Assembly (NCBI RefSeq): GCF_002113375.1
Contig: NZ_NEHO01000012.1
Span: 118,363-182,362 of the forward strand
DNA from: Pseudomonas sp. R37(2017)
Lineage (GTDB): Bacteria; Pseudomonadota; Gammaproteobacteria; Pseudomonadales; Pseudomonadaceae
Direction of reading: 5' to 3'
DNA: 64,000 nucleotides
In this document: one piece after another, positions 1-8,712 of the stretch
Position numbering within the stretch: position 1 is the first letter of the stretch
Layout: every line of letters starts with the position of its first letter
The notes under the pieces: model-generated
Seen by the model: the letters and a program-made list of their open reading frames with translations, nothing else
Databases searched by the model: none
What the model was told of the DNA's origin: nothing
Made by a program: the position numbers and the translations under genes

Positions 1-1
1 G

Positions 2-310
2 ATCTTCCAGGCCGCGTACCGCACGGTATCGGGGCTTGCGCGAACGGTGCGCGGGCCGTCCATGAGCACCTTCTACGGCAAGGTGCTGATCAACGGCATC
101 GAGACCGTCGCCGGGGAAAAAGTCTTCGTCTTGCAGTTCCTCCAGGCACGCAATCCGCAATGGGTGCTGCGCACGTTCTACGCGCGCTTCGATCCGCACG
201 TCACCTGGTTCGACGACTTGAAACCGGCCTTCGGCGAGCGTTGGTTCTTCTTTCAGACCGAGCTCACCGCCGTGCCGGAATTGATACCCGTATTGCTGGA
301 AACGGCGTAG
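2..310 (+). CDS. C-terminal part of an unidentified protein, possibly KamA-type radical SAM
   Basis: The reading frame is open from the first base of the window to a TAG at 308-310, so this is the last ~102 residues of a longer protein. It contains the stretches SGLARTVRGPSMS, FVLQFLQARNP and FDPHVTWFDDLKPAFG. These remind me of C-terminal regions of KamA-like (lysine 2,3-aminomutase-like) radical SAM proteins, but the SAM-cluster cysteines would lie outside the window, so the assignment is weak. An internal ATG at 62 follows no convincing ribosome binding site. The next gene starts 31 bases downstream on the same strand, so this is probably part of the operon running to 3836. Confidence 0.4.
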   Translation: MFQAAYRTVSGLARTVRGPSMSTFYGKVLINGIETVAGEKVFVLQFLQARNPQWVLRTFYARFDPHVTWFDDLKPAFGERWFFFQTELTAVPELIPVLLETA

Positions 311-341
311 GAAAAATCACGAACATTGGGGAGATATGGAA

Positions 342-1214
342 ATGAGCAGTATCCCGTTTGATCAGCGCGAGGGTGTTATCTGGCTCGACGGCGAGTTCGT
401 CGAGTGGTCCCGGGCGCAATTGCATGTACTGACCCATGGCCTGCATTACGCGAGCACTGTGTATGAAGGCGAGCGGGTCTACAACGGCAAGATCTTCAAG
501 CTGCGCGAGCACAGCGAGCGGTTGTTTCGCTCGGCGCATCTGATGGACTTTGCCATCCCCTATGAGCTGGACGAACTGGAGGCGGCCAGCCATGAACTGC
601 TGCAACGCAACAAGGTCGTCGACGGTTATCTGCGCCCGGTGGCGTGGCGCGGCAGTGAAATGATCTCCACCTCGGCGCGTTTCAACCGTGTGCACGTGGC
701 TATCGCCTGCTGGCAGTGGCCGAGCTATTTCGACCCGGCGGCGCGCATGGCCGGCATCCGCTTGAAAACCGCTGACTGGCGCCGTCCGCCGCCGAGCAGC
801 AGCCCATTCGAAGCCAAGGCCTCCGGGCATTACCAGATTGCCACGTTGAGCAAGCACGATGCCGAGAACACCGGTTACCACGATGCGCTGATGCTCGACT
901 GGCGCGGCCACGTCGCCGAAGCCACCAGCGCCAATGTGTTCTTCGTCAAAGGGCGGACCTTGCACACGCCGACCCCGGATTGCTTCCTCAACGGCATCAC
1001 GCGCCAGACCGTGATCGAGCTGGCCAGGGCGCTGGACTACCAGGTTGTCGAACGCACGATTTTGCCTACGGAGCTTGGCGACTTCGATGAGTGTTTTCTC
1101 ACCGGTACTGCCGCCGAAATCACTCCGGTGCAGAGCATCGATGAACAGCGCTATCGACCGGGTGACGCCTGTCGCGACCTCATTGCCGCCTACACCTCAA
1201 CCGTAAACGCCTGA
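342..1214 (+). CDS. Class IV aminotransferase (branched-chain aminotransferase-like)
   Basis: A 290-residue PLP enzyme of fold type IV, the branched-chain amino acid aminotransferase/4-amino-4-deoxychorismate lyase group. The N-terminus has the family signature around THGLHYASTVYEGERVY. The likely Schiff-base lysine is Lys159 in EAKASGHYQ. The C-terminal part has TSANVFFVKG, GITRQTVIELA and FLTGTAAEITPV, all typical. The ATG at 342 is preferred over one at 336 because GGGGAG at 328-333 is 8 bases from 342 but only 2 from 336. Length matches IlvE-like enzymes. Placement among oxygenases suggests a biosynthetic transaminase rather than the housekeeping IlvE; that is inference. Confidence 0.85.
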   Translation: MSSIPFDQREGVIWLDGEFVEWSRAQLHVLTHGLHYASTVYEGERVYNGKIFKLREHSERLFRSAHLMDFAIPYELDELEAASHELLQRNKVVDGYLRPVAWRGSEMISTSARFNRVHVAIACWQWPSYFDPAARMAGIRLKTADWRRPPPSSSPFEAKASGHYQIATLSKHDAENTGYHDALMLDWRGHVAEATSANVFFVKGRTLHTPTPDCFLNGITRQTVIELARALDYQVVERTILPTELGDFDECFLTGTAAEITPVQSIDEQRYRPGDACRDLIAAYTSTVNA

Positions 1215-1235
1215 TCACCTGCCAGGACTCTCACC

Positions 1236-1994
1236 ATGTCAGATCAAGGGATTGTTGCGTCTCAACCTTGCATTTCACTCGGCCATCGTCACGAAGAGCT
1301 GTCGACGTTGGGCTGGACCGTGCTGACCCCCGATGAATTTGCCGATGATGTCGTAGGCACCTTGGGTGAATTCGGCTCGATCATTCCGCAGTTCAATGGC
1401 CAGATGGCTTTTCCCATCACCCGCAAGCCGGGTTACGAAGACTTGCCGTATTCCCAGAGCATGAACGGCATCGGCCCGCACACTGAAGCGCCGGTGTACG
1501 GGCCGCCGCCACGTTATCTGGCGTTGCATTGCCATAAACAGGCCACGTGCGGGGGCGGGCACACCGGATTGGTGGACGGCTATGAGTTTCTCAGATCCCT
1601 GAAGTGCAGCGAACCGCAGCTGCGTGAGTGGCTGGATGACACGCCGGTAGAGTTTGTCGCCACCGCCAAACCGGGCGAACCGGGACAGCGACGGGTCAAG
1701 GAGTACGTCCTGACGCCCACGGAGGACGGGGATATTTTCCGCTTCAGCTACAACCAGTTTCACTACGGCGACGTGAACCCGTCCAGGGAAGCATTGCAGC
1801 AATCACGGGTGACCAACAGCACCTCGCCGCTGGCCAGGTTTGCCGTGCTCGGCGAAGCGTACTTCGTCGAGCACAACGTGCCGGTGCTGATTCCCGACGG
1901 GTGCCTGCTGATTTGGGACAACTGGCGCATGATTCACGCCCGCAGTCGTTACACTGACCCGGCGCGCAACCTGACCCGCTATTGGCTGGCCTGA
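1236..1994 (+). CDS. Fe(II)/2-oxoglutarate-dependent oxygenase (TauD/TfdA-like)
   Basis: A 252-residue cytosolic protein with a likely metal triad: His82-x-Glu84 in GPHTEAPVYG and His234 in RMIHARSRY. Arg248 in RNLTRYW is placed to bind 2-oxoglutarate. The facial triad uses Glu, not the more usual Asp, in HxD/E. The family couples 2-oxoglutarate decarboxylation to hydroxylation, desaturation or cyclisation of a small molecule; the substrate here is unknown. The gene starts 21 bases after the aminotransferase stop, with CCAGGA shortly upstream. The neighbours (aminotransferase, diiron N-oxygenase) suggest an amino-acid-derived substrate. Confidence 0.8.
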   Translation: MSDQGIVASQPCISLGHRHEELSTLGWTVLTPDEFADDVVGTLGEFGSIIPQFNGQMAFPITRKPGYEDLPYSQSMNGIGPHTEAPVYGPPPRYLALHCHKQATCGGGHTGLVDGYEFLRSLKCSEPQLREWLDDTPVEFVATAKPGEPGQRRVKEYVLTPTEDGDIFRFSYNQFHYGDVNPSREALQQSRVTNSTSPLARFAVLGEAYFVEHNVPVLIPDGCLLIWDNWRMIHARSRYTDPARNLTRYWLA

Positions 1995-2061
1995 CTTTTC
2001 CGGCGCCCTTCATTCTTTTGGCGTACCCCTTGGCGGGTACGCGTCTTACAGGTATCGCGTC

Positions 2062-3021
2062 ATGCAAACAGCAATCGAGATCGCCCAGGTCGATCATCAA
2101 CTGATCGTGCGGCTCAACCAGGCCTGGACCAAGCGCGCCACGGTGTGTTCGCCGCAAAGGGGCCAAGTCGAAGAAGTGTTCGACCCGGCGCGCCCGGATT
2201 ACCCGGAGTGCATGGTGCCGTTCTTTCATCACCCGAAGTTCCAGGCGCTGAGCGACGAACTTAAAAGCAGCGTGGTGACCTGGGGCTGGATCGGCTACAA
2301 CCTGCGCACCGTCACTGCTGAGGAGCATGTGGTCAACCCGGCGCTCAGCATCATTGCCAACCAGTATCTGGGCAAGGACGACTGGCATTTTCGCGAGGCC
2401 ATGCAACAGACCCTGATCGACGAGCACTACCACACGCTGATGCACCTGCGCGCCATCGAGCGAACCAGGCTTGAGCGGGCGCTGGATCAGGATCTGGACT
2501 TGCCCCCCTCCGTCACTTACCTGCGCCTCAAAGCCCAGCGTGAAGCACTGCCAGAACAATGGCAGCGGGACCTGGCGGCAATCACCTTTGCGGTGGTGGC
2601 CGAGATCAGCGTCAACGCGTATCTGGACTTGTTGGCGGATGACCTGACTATCCAGCCGCAGAATCGCCGCGTGGCCGAGATGCACAACCGCGACGAATAT
2701 GCCCACAGCAAGGTGTTGGCCGAAGTGGCGAAAGTCATGTATGCGAACATGCAGCCTGTCCAGCGGGAATTTTTCGCACGCAACCTGTCAGTGGCGCTGA
2801 GTGCTTTTATCGCTCAGGACTACTCGATGTGGGAGGCGATTCTGACGCAACTCGGGGTTGAGGACGCGGCGCTGATCATTGCCGACACCCGCGAGAGCAA
2901 CAAGAACGCGACCATCATGCGCGACTACAGCGGTCTGCATAAACTGGCCCAGGACCTGGGCATCAGCGAGCAGATCGATTTCGACTTCCGTCCGACCCTC
3001 AAATCCACGACGGCCGCCTGA
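2062..3021 (+). CDS. AurF-like diiron N-oxygenase
   Basis: A 319-residue protein resembling the AurF family (p-aminobenzoate N-oxygenase and relatives), which oxidise amines to hydroxylamine, nitroso or nitro groups with a carboxylate-bridged diiron site. All candidate ligands are visible: Glu87/88, Glu121-x-x-His124 (DEHYH), Glu181 (VVAEIS) and His208, Glu212, His215 in EMHNRDEYAH. The last three have exactly the +4 and +7 spacing of AurF His223/Glu227/His230. The gap from the preceding gene is 67 bases. Substrate cannot be read from sequence. Relatives act on amino-acid-derived amines in diazeniumdiolate and nitro-compound pathways. Confidence 0.8.
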   Translation: MQTAIEIAQVDHQLIVRLNQAWTKRATVCSPQRGQVEEVFDPARPDYPECMVPFFHHPKFQALSDELKSSVVTWGWIGYNLRTVTAEEHVVNPALSIIANQYLGKDDWHFREAMQQTLIDEHYHTLMHLRAIERTRLERALDQDLDLPPSVTYLRLKAQREALPEQWQRDLAAITFAVVAEISVNAYLDLLADDLTIQPQNRRVAEMHNRDEYAHSKVLAEVAKVMYANMQPVQREFFARNLSVALSAFIAQDYSMWEAILTQLGVEDAALIIADTRESNKNATIMRDYSGLHKLAQDLGISEQIDFDFRPTLKSTTAA

Positions 3022-3035
3022 ATCCGGAGGTGCCT

Positions 3036-3836
3036 ATGTCCACGCCTGTGTACGAAGTGTTCGCCATCCGTGTCGGCGCCAATGCCCAGCGCACCGCCAG
3101 GGAAAATTTTCTCTACGACGCCTGTTGCGGTGATCCGAATGCGCCGATGCCGCTGGATTACTACTTCTGGGTCATCCGCAACGAGCAACAGGTGATCGTG
3201 GTCGACACCTGTTTTCAACCCGCCACGGCGCACAGGCGCAATCGTCAGATGTACCGCCTGCCGGAGGAGTCCCTGCGGCAACTGGACATCGACCCGGCGC
3301 AGGTCGAGCACCTGATCCTTACCCATTTGCATTGGGACCATGCCGGCAACCTAGGGCTGTTTCCGCGGGCGACCGTGCATTTGCAGGAAGCGGAATTGCG
3401 TTTTTGCACCGGGCCGAAAATGCGCCATCGCACGGTGAACAAAACCTACGAGGTCGAGGACGTGATGTCGGCGCTGCCACCGCTGTTCGAAGGGCGGATG
3501 CGTTTGCACACAGGCGTTGTCGAGGTGCTTCCCGGCGTGACCCTGCACCCGGTAGGCGGGCATACGCCCGGCAGCCAGGTGGTGCGGGTAGCGACCGAGC
3601 GCGGCTGGATCGTACTGGCCTCGGATGCCGCGCACTTGTGGGTAAACATTCGTGAGCGCAGTCCCTTTCCGATTCTCGATGACCTGGCGCAAACCCTTGA
3701 CGCCTTCACCGAGATCGACCGCCTGGCCGATGGTGCGGACCACGTCATCCCCGGTCACGACCCGCTGATCGCCGAGCGTTTCCCCCACTGGAATGACGAC
3801 CCGCATATCATTTGCCTGCACCAGAATCCGCTCTGA
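3036..3836 (+). CDS. Metallo-beta-lactamase-fold hydrolase
   Basis: A 266-residue MBL-fold protein with the zinc motif His97-x-His99-x-Asp101-His102 (HLHWDHAGN), then GGHTPGSQ, an ASDAAH segment and PGHDP near the end. This set is typical of the group often annotated as N-acyl homoserine lactonase-like. The ATG at 3036 is chosen over a GTG at 3030 because GGAGG at 3026-3030 sits 5 bases before it. It starts 14 bases after the N-oxygenase stop, so it is probably co-transcribed and last in the operon. It may hydrolyse a lactone or thioester intermediate; a quorum-quenching role is possible but not shown. Confidence 0.8.
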   Translation: MSTPVYEVFAIRVGANAQRTARENFLYDACCGDPNAPMPLDYYFWVIRNEQQVIVVDTCFQPATAHRRNRQMYRLPEESLRQLDIDPAQVEHLILTHLHWDHAGNLGLFPRATVHLQEAELRFCTGPKMRHRTVNKTYEVEDVMSALPPLFEGRMRLHTGVVEVLPGVTLHPVGGHTPGSQVVRVATERGWIVLASDAAHLWVNIRERSPFPILDDLAQTLDAFTEIDRLADGADHVIPGHDPLIAERFPHWNDDPHIICLHQNPL

Positions 3837-3850
3837 ATATCACCCCAAAA

Positions 3851-4479
3851 CCTGTGGGAGCGAGCCTGCTCGCGAAGACGGCTGCACATTTAGCATTGAT
3901 GCCCCTGACACACCGCTTTCGCGAGCAGGCTCGCTCCCACAGTGGTCCCAGGATGCCCACAGATTTCGCAGTCGACTCAGATCACCTGTGGGAGCGAGCC
4001 TGCTCGCGAAGACGGCTGCACATTTATCATTGATACCCCTGACACACCGCTTTCGCGAGCAGGCTCGCTCCCACAGTGGTCCCAGGATGCCCACAGATTT
4101 CGCAGTCGACTCAGATCACCTGTGGGTGCGAGCCTGCTCGCGAAGACGGCTGCACATTTATCATTGATACCCCTGACACACCGCTTTCGCGAGCAGGCTC
4201 GCTCCCACAGTGGTCCCAGGATGCCCACAGATTTCGCAGTCGACTCAGATCACCTGTGGGAGCGAGCCTGCTCGCGAAGACGGCTGCACATTTATCATTG
4301 ATACCCCTGACACACCGCTTTCGCGAGCAGGCTCGCTCCCACAGTGGTCCCAGGATGCCCACAGATTTCGCAGTCGACTCAGATCACCTGTGGGAGCGAG
4401 CCTGCTCGCGAAGACGGCTGCACATTTAGCATTGATACCCCTGACACACCGCCTTCGCGAGCAAGCCCGCTCCCACAGG
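3851..4479. repeat. Tandem array of five REPINs, 134-bp period
   Basis: Each unit is a pair of inverted REPs. The left arm is TGTGGGAGCGAGCCTGCTCG and the right arm is its reverse complement. They surround a spacer beginning with AAGACGGCTGCACATTTA, and a 41-bp linker with GTCGACTCAGATCA follows. Units start at 3851, 3985, 4119, 4253 and 4387, exactly 134 bp apart. Copies differ by single bases, for example GTGGGTGCG in the third. The last right arm is divergent (GAGCAAGCCCGCTCCCAC). The array lies between two convergent genes, so it may act as a folded transcript end. Apparent ORFs inside it are artefacts of the repeat. Confidence 0.95.
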
Positions 4480-4486
4480 ATTGTGG

Positions 4487-5914
4487 TTAGCCCTGGTTTT
4501 TCAGGATCTGGCCCAACGTCGCCAAAGCCTCATCGATCCGCGGCGAATACGGCGCGCCGCAGCCAATGCGCACGAAGTGATCGAAGCGATTGGCGTTGGA
4601 AAAGATATCCCCAGGGGAAATCTGGATGCCGACCTTCAGCGCCTCCTGAAACAACGCCAAGGACGAATGCCGGCGAGGCAGCTCCACCCAGAGCAGCGTA
4701 CCGCCTTGCGGGTGGGTCACGTTGGTGCCAATGGGGAAATAACGGCTGATCGCTGTGCTCATTTGCTCGCGCTGTACCGTCAGGGTTTTCCTCAAGCGTC
4801 GCAGGTAACGTTCGTAGGACGGTGTGCGCATGAATTCGCTGACGGCCAATTGCGATAACACCTCACACCCCCGCGATTGCGTATGTTTGAGCATCTCCAC
4901 GCGGTCGTGCCATTTGCCGGCGCTGATCCAGCCCAGGCGCATGCCCGGTGCCAGGGTTTTGTTCAGCGAGGCGCAATGGATCACGTTGTCGGTACGGTCC
5001 CAATGCTTGAGCGTGGACAGCGGCTGCTCGCTGTCCACCAGGTCGCCGTAGGTATCGTCTTCGATCAGCACGGTGTTGTGCTCGGCGCACAGTTTCACCA
5101 GCCGTGCCTTGTTGGCGTCGGGCATGACGCTGCCCAGCGGGTTTTGCAGGTTGGGGACGACGATCAACGCCTTGACCTGTTCGGGGCCCTGCAGCAGCAA
5201 TTGCAGGGCCGCCAGATTGAGTCCGGTGTGGGCCGAGGCCGGGACTTCCAGCACGCGCAGGTTCAGGCTTTCGAGAATTTGCAGCAGGCCGTAGAACGTC
5301 GGCGATTCCACGGCCACGGTGTCGCCGGGGTGGGTGACCGCGCGCAAGGCCAGGTTGATCGCTTCCGTGGCGCCGTTGGTGATCACGATCCGTTCGGGGG
5401 CCAGTTGGGTCTTGCTGGCCAAAGCCCGCCGGGCAAGGATGTTGCGCAATGCGCCGTTGCCGCTGGTGGAACCCGCGGCACCCAGCTGGCAGGCGTCGGA
5501 ACGCAGCGCCTTGATCATGTTGTCTTGCAAGGTCTTCAGCGGATACAGCTCAGGCGCGCAGTAGGCACTGGCGAAATTGACCTTGATCGTTGAGTGCTGA
5601 CTGGCCTTGAGCACTGTGCAGACCTGTTGATGAATGCCGGCATAGATGCTGGTATCCAGCGTTGGCGCCTGGGCCGGGGCGGGCCTGGGCACGGAGTCGG
5701 GCTGACGAATGTAGTTGCCGGAGCGCGGTCGGGCTTCCAGTACACCGCAGTCCTCCAGCTCCCGGCACACCTGCACGGCGGTCGACAGGCTGACGGCGTG
5801 TTTTTCCATCATCAAGCGGATCGAGGGCAGGCGTTCACCGGTTTTCAGGATGCCGCTGCGAATCGCGTCCAGATAGTGGTTGGCCAGTTGGCGATACAAA
5901 GGCGTCGTGTTCAT
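4487..5914 (-). CDS. MocR-family transcriptional regulator (GntR HTH + aminotransferase domain)
   Basis: A 475-residue protein with an N-terminal GntR winged helix (about residues 1-70, LYRQLANHYLDAIRSG, LPSIRLM) joined to a fold-type-I aminotransferase domain. The PLP lysine is about residue 318 in SLNKTLAPGMRLGW. Family members are regulators that bind PLP or a PLP adduct as effector rather than enzymes. It ends a few bases from the REPIN array and is convergent with the N-oxygenase operon. Its own target is not evident; it could control that operon or an amino-acid gene elsewhere. Confidence 0.88.
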   Translation of the reverse strand: MNTTPLYRQLANHYLDAIRSGILKTGERLPSIRLMMEKHAVSLSTAVQVCRELEDCGVLEARPRSGNYIRQPDSVPRPAPAQAPTLDTSIYAGIHQQVCTVLKASQHSTIKVNFASAYCAPELYPLKTLQDNMIKALRSDACQLGAAGSTSGNGALRNILARRALASKTQLAPERIVITNGATEAINLALRAVTHPGDTVAVESPTFYGLLQILESLNLRVLEVPASAHTGLNLAALQLLLQGPEQVKALIVVPNLQNPLGSVMPDANKARLVKLCAEHNTVLIEDDTYGDLVDSEQPLSTLKHWDRTDNVIHCASLNKTLAPGMRLGWISAGKWHDRVEMLKHTQSRGCEVLSQLAVSEFMRTPSYERYLRRLRKTLTVQREQMSTAISRYFPIGTNVTHPQGGTLLWVELPRRHSSLALFQEALKVGIQISPGDIFSNANRFDHFVRIGCGAPYSPRIDEALATLGQILKNQG

Positions 5915-6125
5915 GCTGACCTCAGCAGTTGCACCACTGAGGTCCCTGGCTGGAAAGTGAATTGTCGCTCCACGACCGTTTCAGGACCGGCGGGCCCGTG
6001 GTGCTCATGGGTGAAGGGAAGTGTTGTTCTGCGTCGATACTGGAAGAGTAATCGCGGTTTTGCCCGAATCACGGGCAATAAAAAGCCCCGCTCTGATGGC
6101 GGGGCTCTTGGGTCAGCTGCAAATG
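5915..6125. other. Intergenic region with a terminator
   Basis: 211 bases between the MocR gene and the following minus-strand gene. It must contain the MocR promoter and the terminator of the upstream gene. No other structure was recognised. Confidence 0.6.
6079..6111 (-). terminator. Rho-independent terminator of the 6126-6830 gene
   Basis: Read on the minus strand, AGAGCCCCGCC and GGCGGGGCTC-type arms form a GC-rich hairpin (AGCCCCGC/GCGGGGCT) followed directly by TTTTTATT. It lies 15 bases after the stop of the minus-strand gene at 6126. Confidence 0.85.
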
Positions 6126-6830
6126 TTACTGTGCGGCGATGCTGTAGCCATCGAACGCAGTCTGCTGCTGCAAGGCGGTGATGATGTTCTTGCGGTTGAC
6201 CGCTTGCTCGGCGCCGCTGTTGTCCAGGAACGTTTCGCTTTGCAGTTCTGCCTCATCGCCTTCGCCAACGAAGCTGAAACCGAGGAATTCCAGGGCTTCA
6301 CGGTCGACGTTCAGGCGTGAGCGCGGGGTGCGCAGCGGCAAGGTGACACTGATGCCGTCCTTGCTGATGGTGAACACTTCGATTTCTTTCCTGGCCTTGG
6401 CTGCCTTGCTCTTGCCGCCGCTCGGGTTGCTGATGGCCTGGTGCGTCTGGTTCAGCACCTTCAGGGCCAGGCCATAGACGATTTCCTGGAACGCCGGGTC
6501 GTCCTTGAAGCTGGACAGGATGCGGCTGATCGGGAATTTACTGCTCAGGTCTTCCAGGGCGGCGGTGTCCGCCGCTTCGGCGTCCTTGAGCTGCTTGAGC
6601 TGGCCCATCAGTTCGTAGGCCTTATCATCGTCGAAGCTGTCGTGGGCCTGGCGGATCGACGCGCGCAGTTCGCGGATCTGGTCGCTTTCGCGGCTGGACT
6701 GGAAAGCGTCCAGCACCATCTCGCTGATGGTTTTCGCCTGGGGTACGTGTTGTGAAAGATTGATGGAGTTTTCGTATTCCGCTTTGGACGACAAGGTGAC
6801 TACGGTTTCAGCGGTGTTGGAATCGGACAT
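6126..6830 (-). CDS. Conserved hypothetical protein, family not recognised
   Basis: A 234-residue, acidic, soluble-looking protein without signal peptide or membrane segment. Residues ~45-110 are rich in Glu, Gln, Leu and Ala and probably helical or coiled (SSRESDQIRELRASIRQ). A Lys/Ala/Gly stretch at ~140-150 separates this from a C-terminal part containing FTISKDGISVTLPLRTPRS and LEFLGFSFVGEGDE. I know no named domain for it. It is monocistronic with a clear terminator, which supports a real expressed gene. The start ATG at 6830 is preceded on its strand by GGAAGTAGTGAAATTTCA. Confidence 0.7.
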   Translation of the reverse strand: MSDSNTAETVVTLSSKAEYENSINLSQHVPQAKTISEMVLDAFQSSRESDQIRELRASIRQAHDSFDDDKAYELMGQLKQLKDAEAADTAALEDLSSKFPISRILSSFKDDPAFQEIVYGLALKVLNQTHQAISNPSGGKSKAAKARKEIEVFTISKDGISVTLPLRTPRSRLNVDREALEFLGFSFVGEGDEAELQSETFLDNSGAEQAVNRKNIITALQQQTAFDGYSIAAQ

Positions 6831-6960
6831 TGAAATTTCACTACTTCCATAACTTGATTTGGGGCGAGAAAGCCCGGGGGCTTTTTCAGGTCGCCTAATC
6901 TATTGGACCGGGGCGGCGTTGTCACGGATGAACGGGCGACTGGTCAAGATTTCGCCTCTC

Positions 6961-7060
6961 TGTAGGAGCGAGCAAGCTCGCGATGGACGTCAACGATAAC
7001 GCTGGCAACCTGACGCCCCGCGTTGTTCTGTCGTCCATCGCGAGCTTGCTCGCTCCTACA
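6961..7060. repeat. REPIN (TGTAGGAGCGAGC type)
   Basis: Two inverted REPs: TGTAGGAGCGAGCAAGCTCG at the left and its reverse complement ending at 7060, with about 50 bases between. Within the outer arms the inner sequences CGATGGACG and CGTCCATCG also pair, so the whole 100 bp can fold into one long hairpin. A further single degenerate REP lies at about 7153-7191. Confidence 0.9.
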
Positions 7061-7068
7061 GAGGATGC

Positions 7069-7105
7069 AAAAAGCCCCGCGTTTCTGACGAAGCGGGGCT
7101 TTGTG
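7069..7105 (-). terminator. Rho-independent terminator of the two-component operon
   Basis: On the minus strand AAAGCCCCGCTTC pairs with GCGGGGCTTT, followed by TTTTTGC. It lies about 100 bases after the histidine kinase stop, with a degenerate REP between. Confidence 0.8.
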
Positions 7106-7206
7106 ATGAGCAACACCGAAAGTTCGCAGATCTTGCGTACACCCGTTGACCCTGCAGGAGCGGGTGCCCGCTTGCGGCATGCTCGCGATGGGGTCGCCTC
7201 GGTCCA

Positions 7207-8712
7207 TCAGGCCTGCCGCGGTGACCGCACCGCCAACGCACTCGCTGTCGCCTCATCGATCGGCAACGAAAAACGAAAGGTCGCCCCGCGTCCCGGCACA
7301 TCGATCAACTGAATCTCGCGCCCATGCAATTGCAGGATGCGATGCACGATCCGCAGCCCCAACCCGCCATCGCGCCGTGCGCCGCCGATATTGAACGGGC
7401 GCAGGAACAAACCTTCGCGCAGTTCCGAGGCAATGCCGGGGCCGGTGTCGCTGACCGTGACTTCGATGAATGCCCCTTGCGGGCGCAACTCAAGGTCGAC
7501 CTCGCCACCGGACGGGGTATGACGCAGGGCGTTGTCGAACAGGTTGGTCAGCACCCGCTCGATCAACCCGAGGTCCGCGCAGGCCACCGAGGCATTCGGC
7601 GCGAAGGTGGCCTTGAGTTCGACCTTGCGCGCCTCGGCAGTGAGTTCGAATTTCTGGAAGATGTCCTGGGCCAGGTCGGTCAGGGAGAAGCGCTCCAGCA
7701 CCGGTTGCACGAAGCCGTGTTCCAGCCGCACCAGTTCCAGCAACGACTGCGCCAGCCCGCCGACCTTGCGGCTTTGGTCCAGCGCGATGCCCAGGTAGCG
7801 ACGGCGGTCGGCGGGGGACAGCGTGGCGTCCTTGAGCGACAGGGTTTCCAGATAGCCATGCAGCGACGCGAGCGGCGTGCGCAAGTCGTGGGAGATGTTC
7901 GCCACCAGTTCGCGGCGTTCCTGATCCTGGCGGGTCAATGAGCGCCATTGTTCGCCCAGGCGCGCCTGCATCTGTCGGAACGCGGCATCGAGCACGGCGA
8001 TTTCATCGTGGCTGGCGGCTTTTTCCAGCGTAACGGGCAGGGCCGGTGTGACCGGAACGCCATCGATATCGAACCGGCTGACCGTTTCGGTCAAACGACG
8101 CAATGGCCGGGTGATCAGGGCAAACGCGGTGAGACCGGCAATCAGGCACAGCAGGGCCACCAGGCCGATGGACAACAGCGCGGTGTTGAGCGCCGCGCTG
8201 GTCGCGCCGCGTTCGGCCAGGCGATCGTGATCCTCGCCGAGCAACACTACGTAGAGATAACCGGCGGGTTTGCCGTCAACTTTCAGCGGTGCCGCGCTAA
8301 ACACCTTGCGCGCATCGACGCTGCGCGGGTCGTCGCCGAGAATCGGCAGGGCATCGCCCTTGAGCAGACGCCGGACCGGTGCCAGGTCAACCTTCTCCCG
8401 GCGTATCCGGCCTTCCGGCGCGGCACTGCCGACAATCTTGCCCTCCGTGTCCAGCAGGTACACCTCCACACTCGGGTTGACCTGCATCAGTTTGCTGAAC
8501 AGGTCGCGCACGGCGTTGGGCATCAGGCCCTGGGTGTCCATCAGCACCGTGTCATTGGCGATGTGCTGCGCCAGGTCCCGGGACAAGCCTTGCACCACTT
8601 CCTGCTCATGCATCTGGTTGGAGCGCACCTGCATCCACGCCGAGGTGCCGCAGCACACCAGCAGCAGTACGGCGAACACCAGGGACAGGCGTTGCGTCAG
8701 GGTCAGCCTCAT
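7207..8712 (-). CDS. Sensor histidine kinase
   Basis: A 501-residue inner-membrane kinase. TM1 is about residues 8-27. A periplasmic domain of ~140 residues follows, then TM2 at about 175-198 (LLSIGLVALLCLIAGLTAF) and a HAMP linker. The dimerisation helix has phospho-acceptor His275 in NISHDLRTPLASLHG. The HATPase_c domain has N-box LFDNALRHTP, G1 DTGPGIAS and G2 GGLGLRIVH. It overlaps the response regulator gene by 4 bases (ATGA), so the two are translationally coupled. The signal is unknown. The divergent neighbours are exported methionine sulfoxide reductases, so envelope oxidative stress is a plausible but untested cue. Confidence 0.92.
   Translation of the reverse strand: MRLTLTQRLSLVFAVLLLVCCGTSAWMQVRSNQMHEQEVVQGLSRDLAQHIANDTVLMDTQGLMPNAVRDLFSKLMQVNPSVEVYLLDTEGKIVGSAAPEGRIRREKVDLAPVRRLLKGDALPILGDDPRSVDARKVFSAAPLKVDGKPAGYLYVVLLGEDHDRLAERGATSAALNTALLSIGLVALLCLIAGLTAFALITRPLRRLTETVSRFDIDGVPVTPALPVTLEKAASHDEIAVLDAAFRQMQARLGEQWRSLTRQDQERRELVANISHDLRTPLASLHGYLETLSLKDATLSPADRRRYLGIALDQSRKVGGLAQSLLELVRLEHGFVQPVLERFSLTDLAQDIFQKFELTAEARKVELKATFAPNASVACADLGLIERVLTNLFDNALRHTPSGGEVDLELRPQGAFIEVTVSDTGPGIASELREGLFLRPFNIGGARRDGGLGLRIVHRILQLHGREIQLIDVPGRGATFRFSLPIDEATASALAVRSPRQA

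Noticed and set aside
3851..4479. CRISPR array
   Set aside because: The period is regular, but the repeated unit is the entire 134 bp including the 'spacers', and each contains a REP palindrome pair; there are no unique spacers or cas genes.
3793..4749. Small open frames within the REPIN array
   Set aside because: They repeat the same peptide (GSEPAREDGCTF) in every unit and reflect only the DNA repeat.
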